DNA of 7,544 bases from Draconibacterium sp. (GTDB taxonomy: Bacteria > Bacteroidota > Bacteroidia > Bacteroidales > Prolixibacteraceae), in the NCBI GenBank assembly GCA_027011835.1, contig JALUZN010000074.1:1-7544 (forward strand). Direction: 5' to 3'. Under the pieces are notes generated by a model, which made no database searches, was not told the origin of the DNA, and worked only from the letters and a program-made list of their open reading frames with translations. Position 1 is the stretch's first letter. Each line of letters starts with the position of its first letter. A program made the position numbers and the translations under genes. Positions 1 to 7,265 of this stretch are shown here, piece after piece.

Positions 1-2439
1 CGAAGCTCTGATAATAATTTCGGCCATTTCATCTTCCAGATATTTCTGAATGGCACGTTTTAATGGTCGAGCTCCAAATTGTGGGTCGTAACCTTTTTCG
101 GCAATGAAATCTTTTGCTGCCGGCGAAATTTTTAATTTATAATTTAACGCTTTAACCCGTTTATATAAATCTTCAATTTCAATATCAATAATTTTATTAA
201 TATGCTTCTTCTCTAACTGATTGAAAACGATAACATCGTCAATACGATTTAAAAACTCAGGTGCAAATGCCTTTTTCAATGCTTTTTGAACCACATATTT
301 TGCGTGCTCGTTATCGTCTTGGGGACTGTTGCCACTAACAAAACCAACTCCTCTTCCAAAATCTTTCAACTGGCGCGAACCAATGTTCGAGGTCATTATA
401 ATTATTGTATTTCTAAAATCTACCTTGCGCCCCAAACTGTCGGTTAATGCACCTTCGTCGAGAAGCTGCAAAAGAAGATGAAATACATCGGGATGAGCTT
501 TTTCTATTTCATCGAGCAAAACAACCGAGTAGGGTTTTCTGCGAACCTTTTCGGTTAGTTGTCCTCCCTCTTCGTAACCAACGTATCCGGGAGGCGCTCC
601 AACCATTCTCGACACCGAGAATTTCTCCATATATTCACTCATATCAATTCGTATTAACGAATCGATACTATCGAACAAATGTGTGGCGAGTACTTTTGCC
701 AGTTGTGTTTTTCCTACTCCGGTAGGTCCTAAAAATATAAACGAACCAATGGGCCGGTTCGGGTCTTTCAATCCGGCGCGGTTACGTTGAATTGCCTTAA
801 CAATTTTCGAAATGGCTTCATCCTGTCCAATTACCTTGCCTTTTAAATCTTTGCCCATGCTCATTAAGCGTTTGCTTTCGGCTTGAGCTATTCGTTGAAC
901 CGGAACTCCCGACATCATTGCCACAACTTCGGCCACTTTGTGTTCATCAACAATTTCACGATGATTGACCAACTCTTTTTCCCAACGCTCTTTTTCGTCG
1001 TCGAGTTTTTGTAGCAAATTCTTTTCTTTATCGCGGAAATTAGCTGCTAACTCAAAATTCTGACTTTTTACTGCTGCTATTTTTTCCTCTTTTATCTTTT
1101 CAATTTTCTCTTCGAGTTTCAGAATATTTTCAGGAACATTAATATTTGTAATGTGAACCCGCGAACCTACCTCGTCGAGAGCATCAATAGCTTTGTCGGG
1201 CAAAAAGCGGTCGGTAATGTAGCGGGCAGTTAGTTTTACGCAACTTTCAATGGCCTCGGGCAGGTATTCAACATTGTGGTGGTCTTCGTACCTTACCTTA
1301 ATATTATTTAATATTTCAATGGTCTCATCAATCGATGTTGGTTCAACCATAACTTTTTGAAAGCGTCGCTCGAGTGCGCCGTCTTTTTCGATATGCTGAC
1401 GATACTCGTCTAAAGTTGTTGCCCCTATACATTGAATGTCGCCGCGTGCCAAAGCCGGTTTAAGCATATTTGCCGCATCCAACGAACCGGTTGCTCCACC
1501 TGCTCCCACAATGGTATGAATTTCGTCGATAAACAGAATAACATTATCAACTTTGGCAAGTTCATTTAAAATTGCTTTCATTCGCTCTTCGAACTGGCCG
1601 CGGTATTTTGTTCCGGCAACAATCGATGCAACATCTAAACTAACTACACGTTTTTCGAACAAAATACGCGATACTGTTTTGTTTACAATGCGAATTGCAA
1701 GTCCTTCGGCAATGGCCGATTTACCCACGCCGGGCTCGCCAATTAATATTGGATTGTTCTTTTTTCTTCTACTTAATATTTGTGCCAATCGTTCAATCTC
1801 CCGCTCTCTTCCCACAATCGGGTCTAAACTATTCTCTTCTGCCAGTTTGGTAATATCAATACCAAAGTTGTCCAACACCGGCGTGTCCGATTTTGAATGG
1901 CCGCCGCCTGCTCCTTTTTTAGGAGTTTGCGGACGCGGTTGTCCTTTCGAAAACGAATCGCCAAATTCGTCTTCCTCGCTCTCCGGAAAGTCCGATTTCA
2001 TCTCAACTCCTTTATAGTTTTGAAGTTGAGTTTTTATTGTATAGTAACTCACTCCAAATTCCATTAACAAGCGGGTAATTATATTGTCGCTATCTTTTAA
2101 AATGGCAAGTAATAAATGAGCACTGTTTACGGTTGTGCTTTTAAGCGCGCGTGCCTCGAGGTAGACAAGTTTTAATGATTTCTCGGTTGATTTGAGCATC
2201 ATTACATCTGCCTTCTGATTAATCTCCCTGTCGGTCTTTATTTTCTTTTCAACTAACTGTTTTATTTCGGCTAAATCGACCCCCGAGTTTTCGAGTATGT
2301 CGGTCGCAATTCCTTCTCCATCGCGCAAAATGCCAAGAAACAGATGCTCCTGTCCAATAAAATCGTTTCCCAGCCGAATCGCTTCTTCACGGCTGTATCC
2401 TATAATATCTTTTATTCTTGGTGAAAATTGTGAGTCCAT
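1..2439 (-). CDS. clpC: ATP-dependent Clp unfoldase ClpC (Hsp100), C-terminus cut by window edge
   Basis: ClpC is a cytoplasmic AAA+ hexamer that unfolds proteins and feeds them to the ClpP protease. The frame is open for 813 codons from the ATG at 2437-2439 to base 1; relatives I know run about 840-860 aa, so a short C-terminal piece is missing. Domains seen: two Clp_N repeats (about residues 1-140; GQEHLFLG at 30-36), a charged Gly/Pro-rich linker (about 140-190), AAA1 with Walker A GEPGVGKS (K240), pore loop KYRG (Y279), Walker B DE (305-306) and Arg pair 358-359. A coiled middle domain follows, with the UVR-like FELAANFRD motif starting at F462, typical of ClpC rather than ClpB or ClpA. 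AAA2 has Walker A GPTGVGKT (K577), pore loop GYVG (Y619), Walker B DE (643-644), a VGF tripeptide (698-700) in the place of the ClpP-docking loop, and sensor-2 GAR (R791). The start was chosen because MDSQFSPR leads directly into the N-domain. In the second N-repeat, the position usually Glu is Ala107. Confidence 0.97.
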   Translation of the reverse strand, partial: MDSQFSPRIKDIIGYSREEAIRLGNDFIGQEHLFLGILRDGEGIATDILENSGVDLAEIKQLVEKKIKTDREINQKADVMMLKSTEKSLKLVYLEARALKSTTVNSAHLLLAILKDSDNIITRLLMEFGVSYYTIKTQLQNYKGVEMKSDFPESEEDEFGDSFSKGQPRPQTPKKGAGGGHSKSDTPVLDNFGIDITKLAEENSLDPIVGREREIERLAQILSRRKKNNPILIGEPGVGKSAIAEGLAIRIVNKTVSRILFEKRVVSLDVASIVAGTKYRGQFEERMKAILNELAKVDNVILFIDEIHTIVGAGGATGSLDAANMLKPALARGDIQCIGATTLDEYRQHIEKDGALERRFQKVMVEPTSIDETIEILNNIKVRYEDHHNVEYLPEAIESCVKLTARYITDRFLPDKAIDALDEVGSRVHITNINVPENILKLEEKIEKIKEEKIAAVKSQNFELAANFRDKEKNLLQKLDDEKERWEKELVNHREIVDEHKVAEVVAMMSGVPVQRIAQAESKRLMSMGKDLKGKVIGQDEAISKIVKAIQRNRAGLKDPNRPIGSFIFLGPTGVGKTQLAKVLATHLFDSIDSLIRIDMSEYMEKFSVSRMVGAPPGYVGYEEGGQLTEKVRRKPYSVVLLDEIEKAHPDVFHLLLQLLDEGALTDSLGRKVDFRNTIIIMTSNIGSRQLKDFGRGVGFVSGNSPQDDNEHAKYVVQKALKKAFAPEFLNRIDDVIVFNQLEKKHINKIIDIEIEDLYKRVKALNYKLKISPAAKDFIAEKGYDPQFGARPLKRAIQKYLEDEMAEIIIRAS

Positions 2440-2707
2440 ATATATTTAAAAATTTCTATCGTTATAAGCAAAAATTATTCCTAAGCGTTCGAAATATAAA
2501 ATTACTCAAAAAAACAGTGTTAATTCAGTGCTTTTGTCAGAAGTTATTAAAATTCAGAAAAAGCTACTGAATTATTGACAGTTGAAATGTTAATAACTCC
2601 TTATTACTATGGTGTTAAATCGGCTGATAAAATACCTTTTTTGACAGATGATTTTACTATTTTTGTGAGGTTTTTAAAATTGCAAATTAAGTTTAAAAGA
2701 GATATAA
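2440..2707. promoter_or_regulatory. divergent clpC/gyrA intergenic control region
   Basis: This AT-rich gap of 268 bp lies between the start codons of two divergently transcribed genes, so both promoters should be in it. The gyrA side has a reasonable Bacteroidota-type -7 element, listed separately. On the clpC side the best match to TAnnTTTG on the minus strand is AATTTTTG at 2476-2469, which has one mismatch and no TTTG at the right distance, so I do not call that promoter. TTGACA occurs twice on the plus strand (2575-2580 and 2641-2646), but neither has a convincing -10 hexamer at 16-18 bp. No CIRCE-like or CtsR-like operator and no small ORF was recognised. Confidence 0.6.
2640..2665 (+). 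promoter_or_regulatory. candidate gyrA promoter (Bacteroidota type)
   Basis: TATTTTTG at 2658-2665 matches the Bacteroidota -7 consensus TAnnTTTG. TTTG at 2640-2643 lies upstream, but the centre-to-centre spacing is about 20 bp, shorter than the roughly 26 bp expected for -33/-7. The T-rich tract 2637-2642 may substitute for a proper -33 box. Transcription would begin near 2670, giving a leader of about 35-40 nt before the gyrA ATG. The bases before the ATG (AAAAGAGAT) form only a weak Shine-Dalgarno, which is usual in this phylum. Confidence 0.4.
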
Positions 2708-5227
2708 ATGAGTGAAGGAGAAAAAATTATCAGAATAAACATCGAAGAGCAGATGAAGTCTGCTTATATCGATTATTCAATGTCGGTAATTGTATCGCGT
2801 GCGCTACCCGATGTGCGCGATGGATTAAAACCGGTTCATCGTCGTGTTTTGTTCGGGATGAATGAATTGGGAATGTTCTCAAACAAAGCATATAAAAAAT
2901 CAGCCAGGATTGTGGGAGAGGTGTTAGGAAAGTATCACCCGCACGGCGATTCATCGGTATATTTTGCAATGGTTCGTATGGCACAAGAGTGGTCGTTACG
3001 TTACCCAATGATTGATGGCCAGGGAAACTTTGGTTCTGTCGATGGCGACAGTCCGGCAGCAATGCGTTATACCGAAGCAAGAATGGCAAAAATTGCTGAA
3101 CAAACACTGGCCGATTTAGATAAAAATACGGTTGACTTTCAACCCAATTTCGACGAGTCGTTAAACGAACCAACAGTTCTGCCAACCCGAATTCCACAAC
3201 TATTGGTAAACGGAACATCGGGAATTGCTGTTGGAATGGCAACAAATATGGCTCCGCATAACCTTTCCGATACTATTGATGCCATTGTTGCATACATCGA
3301 CAATAAAGACATTGATATTCAGGATTTAATTGAAATAATTATTGCTCCCGACTTTCCTACAGGTGGTATTATATATGGGTATCAGGGGGTAAAAGATGCC
3401 TATGAAACAGGAAGAGGCCGAGTAGTTATTCGCGGAAAAGCACATATTGAAAATGAAGGAGGACGCGAGAAAATAGTAATTACCGAAATTCCTTATCTCG
3501 TGAATCGGGCTGAAATGATTCAGAAAACAGCCGATTTGGTGAATGAAAAGAAAATTGAAGGAATTTCGAATGTAAACGACGAATCGGACAGAGACGGAAT
3601 GCGCGTAGTTTACGATTTAAAACGCGATGCAATGAGCAACGTAGTTTTAAATAAACTCTACAAATATACAGCACTTCAAAGTTCGTTTAGTATAAATAGT
3701 ATTGCACTGGTTGCCGGACGACCAAAATTACTGAATCTTAAAGAGTTAATTCATTATTTTGTTGAACATCGTCACGATGTGGTAACGCGCCGCACACAGT
3801 ACGAACTGGAGCAGGCCGAAAAACGCGCCCATATTTTAGAGGGATTAATTATTGCCAGCGACAACATCGACGAGGTAATAAAAATTATTCGTGCATCGTC
3901 GACTCCCGAAGAAGCTCGTGGAAAATTAATAGAGCGGTTCGAATTGAGCGATATTCAGTCGCGTGCAATTGTTGAAATGCGGTTAAGACAATTAACCGGA
4001 CTGGAACAAGATAAATTGCGTGCAGAATATGACGCAATAATGAAACAAATCGAGCATTTGAAAAGCATTCTTGCCGACATTACACTCCGAATGGAAATTG
4101 TTAAAGAGGAGTTGCTCGAAATTAAAGCAAAATTTGGCGATGAAAGAAGGTCTGAATTAGTTCCGAATGCCGAAGAGTTTAATCCTGAAGATTTTTATGC
4201 CGACGAAGAGATGGTAATTACCATCTCGCATTTAGGATATATTAAGCGTACACCGCTTACCGAATTCAGAACACAAGGCAGGGGAGGAGTAGGCTCGAAA
4301 GGCAGCACCACCCGCGATGAAGATTTCCTCGAACATATTATTATTGCATCGATGCACAACACACTCTTGCTGTTTACCGAAAATGGCAAATGTTACTGGC
4401 TTAAAGTTTATGAAATTCCTGAAGGAACAAGAGCATCGAAAGGACGTGCAATTCAGAATATTTTAAACATTGCTCCCGACGATAAAGTGCTGACATTTAT
4501 AAACGTTAAAACGTTGGCCGACAAAGAGTTTATTAATAATAACTATATTATTCTTGCCACCAAGAAAGGAATTATTAAGAAAACAACTTTAGAAGCTTAT
4601 TCACGACCACGTCAGAATGGAGTTAATGCAATTACAATAAAAGAGGGCGACCAGTTGCTCGAAGCACGTTTAACCAACGGAAACAGCCAGGTAATGTTGG
4701 CCGTTAAATCGGGTAAGGCAATTCGCTTCCCCGAAGAGATTGTTCGCCCCATAGGAAGAACAGCGTCGGGAGTTCGTGGAATACGTTTAGGTAGCGACAC
4801 CGATGAAGTTATTGGCATGATTTGTGTTCAGGACGAAAATGAAGACATTTTGGTTGTTTCTGAAAATGGCTACGGAAAACGTTCTAAAATAGATGATTAC
4901 CGGATTACAAATCGCGGAGGAAAAGGCGTTAAAACAATTAATATTACCGAAAAAACAGGAAAATTAATTGCAATAAAAAGCGTGTCAGACGATAACGATT
5001 TAATGATTATTACACATAATGGAATTACAATTCGTCTGGCTGTCAGCTCAATCTCTATTTTAGGAAGAGCAACGCAGGGAGTTAAAGTTATTAATCTGAA
5101 AGGCGATAATACCATTGCTTCGGTAGCAAGAGTTAACGCCGTAGAAGATGTTGACGAAGAAAATGCCGAAAATATGGGAAACGAGGAAAATAATAGTAAC
5201 CAAGAAAATAATACAGAAGAGAAATAA
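2708..5227 (+). CDS. gyrA: DNA gyrase subunit A
   Basis: GyrA is the DNA cleavage and rejoining subunit of gyrase (A2B2), which introduces negative supercoils using ATP hydrolysed by GyrB. The gene is complete at 839 aa. The start is supported by NIEEQMKSAYIDYSMSVIVS beginning at residue 11, as in the family. The winged-helix region carries the quinolone-region motif KYHPHGDSSVYFAM, with Ser82 at the E. coli Ser83 position and Phe86 at the Asp87 position. The catalytic pair is Arg120-Tyr121 in AAMRYTEAR. A tower and long coiled coil (about 340-480) lead to the C-terminal beta-pinwheel (about 500-810). Its first blade holds QGRGGVG (523-529) as a variant of the GyrA-box QRRGGKG; NRGGKG (735-740) lies in a later blade. 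An acidic, Asn/Glu-rich tail fills about 811-839. The GyrA-box variant and pinwheel favour GyrA over ParC, and the Phe86 form matches Bacteroides sequences as I remember them. The gene diverges from clpC and is followed after 84 bp by the TPR gene on the same strand. Confidence 0.97.
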   Translation: MSEGEKIIRINIEEQMKSAYIDYSMSVIVSRALPDVRDGLKPVHRRVLFGMNELGMFSNKAYKKSARIVGEVLGKYHPHGDSSVYFAMVRMAQEWSLRYPMIDGQGNFGSVDGDSPAAMRYTEARMAKIAEQTLADLDKNTVDFQPNFDESLNEPTVLPTRIPQLLVNGTSGIAVGMATNMAPHNLSDTIDAIVAYIDNKDIDIQDLIEIIIAPDFPTGGIIYGYQGVKDAYETGRGRVVIRGKAHIENEGGREKIVITEIPYLVNRAEMIQKTADLVNEKKIEGISNVNDESDRDGMRVVYDLKRDAMSNVVLNKLYKYTALQSSFSINSIALVAGRPKLLNLKELIHYFVEHRHDVVTRRTQYELEQAEKRAHILEGLIIASDNIDEVIKIIRASSTPEEARGKLIERFELSDIQSRAIVEMRLRQLTGLEQDKLRAEYDAIMKQIEHLKSILADITLRMEIVKEELLEIKAKFGDERRSELVPNAEEFNPEDFYADEEMVITISHLGYIKRTPLTEFRTQGRGGVGSKGSTTRDEDFLEHIIIASMHNTLLLFTENGKCYWLKVYEIPEGTRASKGRAIQNILNIAPDDKVLTFINVKTLADKEFINNNYIILATKKGIIKKTTLEAYSRPRQNGVNAITIKEGDQLLEARLTNGNSQVMLAVKSGKAIRFPEEIVRPIGRTASGVRGIRLGSDTDEVIGMICVQDENEDILVVSENGYGKRSKIDDYRITNRGGKGVKTINITEKTGKLIAIKSVSDDNDLMIITHNGITIRLAVSSISILGRATQGVKVINLKGDNTIASVARVNAVEDVDEENAENMGNEENNSNQENNTEEK

Positions 5228-5240
5228 ATTGTTGATTTTT

Positions 5241-5266
5241 AACCCACTTCTTTGAATAAGTAGGTT
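5241..5266 (+). other. intercistronic hairpin after gyrA
   Basis: AACCCACTT (5241-5249) and AAGTAGGTT (5258-5266) pair over nine positions with one C-A mismatch and an 8-nt loop. It starts 13 bp after the gyrA stop. No T-run follows directly; the sequence continues TAAACATATATTTT. It is therefore either a weak or partial terminator, an mRNA-end stabilising hairpin, or chance in AT-rich DNA. It overlaps the candidate promoter for the next gene. Confidence 0.35.
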
Positions 5267-5282
5267 TAAACATATATTTTTA
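5251..5282 (+). promoter_or_regulatory. candidate promoter for the TPR gene
   Basis: TTTG at 5251-5254 and TATTTTTA at 5275-5282 sit about 26 bp apart centre to centre, the spacing expected for Bacteroidota -33 (TTTG) and -7 (TAnnTTTG) boxes. The -7 box has one mismatch, a final A instead of G. Transcription would start a few bases beyond 5285, leaving a short leader before the ATG at 5312. In such AT-rich DNA a match of this quality can arise by chance. Confidence 0.35.
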
Positions 5283-5311
5283 CAGCGAAAATTAATTTTA
5301 AATTTAAAATA

Positions 5312-6487
5312 ATGAAAAGAATAGTTATTCTATTAGTCTTTGTATTAAGTGTTTCCGGAGCTTTTGCACAAAAAGGAAAGGTAACCAGCGCACAAAACAT
5401 GAAAGATGCCGGGAAGCTTGAAAAAGCGGTGCAGTTAATTGAATTGACAATTGACCCTGCAAATCCTAAATCCGAAAAAACTCTTCCATGGCCAAAAACA
5501 TGGGAAGTTCGTGGAGAAATTTATCAGGCAGTCTATGAGTCGAAAGATGAGAAAGCTAAACAATTAAGTGATGACCCGTTAGGAGTTGCTTTTGAATCGT
5601 ACAAAAAAGCTTTAGAGCTCGACACTAAAGGTAAATCGGCAAAAAGTATAAAAATAAAACTGACATTACTTACAAACGATTTGACCAATCAGGCAGTTGA
5701 GGCTTTTCAGGCAGGCGATTTCGATAAAGCTTTAAAATCGTTCGAAACTGTTCTTGCGATTCAAGATATCGATGTTGTTAAAGAAGACAATCCAAATGCA
5801 ATTGATACTGTAATTATATTTAATACAGGTTTAGCAGCGTCGAATGCTAAAGAATACGATAAGGCAATTAATTACTACAAAGAAGCTGCTAAATATGGTT
5901 ACAATGGATCACGCACTTGGCTTGCAATTGCAAATGCATACCAACAAAAAGGCGACACATTGGGCTCGCTCGACGTTTTAAAAGAGGCATTTCAAAAATA
6001 CCCTGAAGACAATGATGTTGTTACAAGTATGATTCAGATTTATATGCAAATGGACAAGTCTGATGAAGCACTGAAATATTTAAAACTTGCTATTAAACAA
6101 GATCCAACAAATGTAACATACTATTTTGCTCAAGGCGCTTTATACGAAAAAATTCTTAATGAGGAGAAAGCAATAGAGTCTTATAAAGAAGCAATTGAGG
6201 TAGATCCTACATTTTTTAATGCCTACTATAATCTTGGAACACTTTATTATAACAAAGGTGTGAAACAGGAAAATATTGCTTACAAAGTACCGCCAAATGA
6301 AAATGAAAAATATTTGGCTGAAAAGAAAAAGGCTGACGTTTGGTTTAATAAAGCTTTACCATATATGGAAAAATGCAATGAATTAAATCCAAAAGATGTA
6401 TCGACTTTAGAAGCATTAAAAAGTATTTATTACCGTTCAAAAGACATGGATAAATACAATGCAATTTTAGAGCAGTTAGGACAGTAA
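5312..6487 (+). CDS. exported TPR-repeat protein, unknown specific function
   Basis: A 391-aa protein with a clear Sec signal peptide: MKRIVILLVFVLSVSGAFA, with AFA at 17-19 giving cleavage before Gln20. No lipobox Cys is present, so the product is probably periplasmic or secreted. The mature part is mostly helical and carries tetratricopeptide repeats, recognisable by GDFDKALKSFE (135-145), EYDKAINYYKEA (181-192), KSDEALKYLKLAIKQDP (249-265) and EEKAIESYKEAIEVDP (284-299). I count about six or seven repeats between residues 125 and 389. The repeat starting near 302 is interrupted by a Lys/Glu/Asn-rich insertion (about 316-340). No catalytic domain is seen; TPRs usually act as protein-binding scaffolds. 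A TPR gene behind gyrA matches my memory of gene order in Bacteroides, but the partner is unknown. No Shine-Dalgarno is evident; the start is set by the signal peptide. It may be co-transcribed with gyrA and ends at a strong terminator. Confidence 0.9.
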   Translation: MKRIVILLVFVLSVSGAFAQKGKVTSAQNMKDAGKLEKAVQLIELTIDPANPKSEKTLPWPKTWEVRGEIYQAVYESKDEKAKQLSDDPLGVAFESYKKALELDTKGKSAKSIKIKLTLLTNDLTNQAVEAFQAGDFDKALKSFETVLAIQDIDVVKEDNPNAIDTVIIFNTGLAASNAKEYDKAINYYKEAAKYGYNGSRTWLAIANAYQQKGDTLGSLDVLKEAFQKYPEDNDVVTSMIQIYMQMDKSDEALKYLKLAIKQDPTNVTYYFAQGALYEKILNEEKAIESYKEAIEVDPTFFNAYYNLGTLYYNKGVKQENIAYKVPPNENEKYLAEKKKADVWFNKALPYMEKCNELNPKDVSTLEALKSIYYRSKDMDKYNAILEQLGQ

Positions 6488-6499
6488 AAATCAAATAAT

Positions 6500-6527
6500 A
6501 AAAAGGAGGGTTAAAACTCTCCTTTTT
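6500..6527 (+). terminator. Rho-independent terminator after the TPR gene
   Basis: The hairpin AAAAAGGAGGGT / ACTCTCCTTTTT pairs over 12 bp (6500-6511 with 6516-6527) with one G-T wobble and a 4-nt loop. The GC-rich core is followed by a T-run that is itself part of the stem. It begins 12 bp after the TPR stop codon, as expected for the end of the gyrA-TPR transcription unit. The A-run on the 5' side would make it work on the opposite strand too, although no gene converging from the right was found. Confidence 0.88.
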
Positions 6528-6599
6528 ATATATAAATCATATTAAACATAATATCAATTATAGGACTAACGTGTTTATATTGAAATAATGCTTCTTTAG

Positions 6600-6701
6600 C
6601 AGTTTGCTGTGGAATTACGTTCAATCCGTCAACTGACGGATGGTTTGTATGAAATCAGATATTCGACAGGTACTATTGAATATCGGTACGATTTTATGTA
6701 A
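6600..6701 (+). pseudogene. remnant of a HigB/RelE-type (Gp49-like) toxin
   Basis: After an in-frame stop at 6597-6599 the plus strand reads 33 codons to a TAA at 6699-6701. The core is RQLTDGLYEIRYSTG followed by IEYRYDF. The pattern 'x-L-x-x-G-L-Y-E-[IL]-R ... Y-R' is the hallmark of the C-terminal half of Gp49/HigB-family mRNA-cleaving toxins. The N-terminal half (usually about 50 residues) is not found in frame upstream. The conserved tail after the YR motif, and an adjacent helix-turn-helix antitoxin, are also missing. I therefore read it as a dead fragment. The identification rests on a short motif recalled from the family; a chance open frame is the alternative. Confidence 0.45.
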
Positions 6702-6855
6702 AAGTTTATACAGTGTTCATTGGAATGTATTTTTCCTATAATTCAACATTATGTCTGCACTCATTCTTCGCTTGCCTTTGCCAATCAGCTTATCTGGTCA
6801 ATAATTCAAATTACCTGTCTTTTCTTTTTCGCTTTTCGCGCATTTGTTAAATGTA

Positions 6856-6901
6856 GATAAATTACTAATCTCTTATCTCAGGCTTTAAGAGCTAATTTAT
6901 C
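6856..6901. repeat. two-tier inverted repeat (imperfect hairpin)
   Basis: The outer arms GATAAATTA (6856-6864) and TAATTTATC (6893-6901) are a perfect 9-bp inverted repeat. Inside them CTCTTA (6870-6875) and TAAGAG (6886-6891) form a second perfect 6-bp stem around a 10-nt loop. The two stems are separated by 5 nt on the left and 1 nt on the right. No T-run follows, so it is not a standard terminator. It could be part of a small non-autonomous element or a structured RNA. Confidence 0.5.
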
Positions 6902-7038
6902 AGGTACGATTCAATTCTTTTGTAATACTATGTCATTCAAATCAATAGTTGAACCTTGATTAAATTTAGCTAATAATAAATTTGATAATGCATTACATTA
7001 GTAAATAACGCTCTTAAATCGAAATTGTTGAATAATTT

Positions 7039-7054
7039 AAATAGTTAACTATTT
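7039..7054. repeat. perfect 16-bp palindrome
   Basis: AAATAGTTAACTATTT is fully self-complementary with GTTAAC at the centre. With no spacer it resembles a dimeric protein operator more than an RNA hairpin. No promoter or gene next to it was recognised, so its role is unknown; AT-richness raises the chance of coincidence. Confidence 0.5.
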
Positions 7055-7236
7055 GACTAATTGTTTGTTTATTAGCATTATAATCGACATCTTTGATAGA
7101 AATCGAATAAACAAAGTTATGAAAATTGGATGCCGGGAGTTAATAATTCTTAATAAGCCGGCGACAAAGGGGTGTATATTTCAATCTAGTATAATAATAA
7201 TTTTGACTGCTCTCCACGATTGCGACTACGTTACAA

Positions 7237-7265
7237 TCACCCCTCCCCTCTCTTCACGAAGAGAG
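7237..7265. repeat. half of a REP-like C/T-rich palindrome
   Basis: CTCTCTTC (7248-7255) and GAAGAGAG (7258-7265) form an 8-bp inverted repeat with a 2-nt centre. The left arm extends outward as TCACCCCTCCC (7237-7247), but the right arm lacks the matching GGGAGGGGTGA and continues as AGTCC. Intact palindromes of this composition are, as I recall, common as dispersed intergenic repeats in Bacteroidota genomes. This copy would be truncated or decayed on its right side. Confidence 0.45.

Noticed and set aside
447..2017. Plus-strand open frames opposite clpC (447-725 and 1553-2017)
   Set aside because: They lie antisense to a continuous ClpC frame with all expected motifs, so they are shadows of it.
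2575..2646. Two TTGACA boxes as classical sigma-70 promoters for gyrA
   Set aside because: Neither has a good -10 hexamer at the usual distance, and Bacteroidota primary sigma factors use a different consensus.
2708..5227. Topoisomerase IV subunit ParC instead of GyrA
   Set aside because: The length, a first-blade GyrA-box variant, a full pinwheel and an acidic tail fit GyrA better.
6624..6641. Inverted repeat ATCCGTC/GACGGAT with a 4-nt loop, possibly a terminator or operator
   Set aside because: It lies inside the toxin-like frame, has no T-run, and is short; coincidence with the coding remnant is enough.
6685..6911. 9-bp direct repeat GGTACGATT at 6685-6693 and 6903-6911, possibly a target-site duplication around a 209-bp insertion in the toxin remnant
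   Set aside because: A 9-bp direct repeat is expected by chance in about 1 kb of biased sequence, the enclosed segment has no matching terminal inverted repeats, and joining the flanks does not clearly restore a toxin tail.
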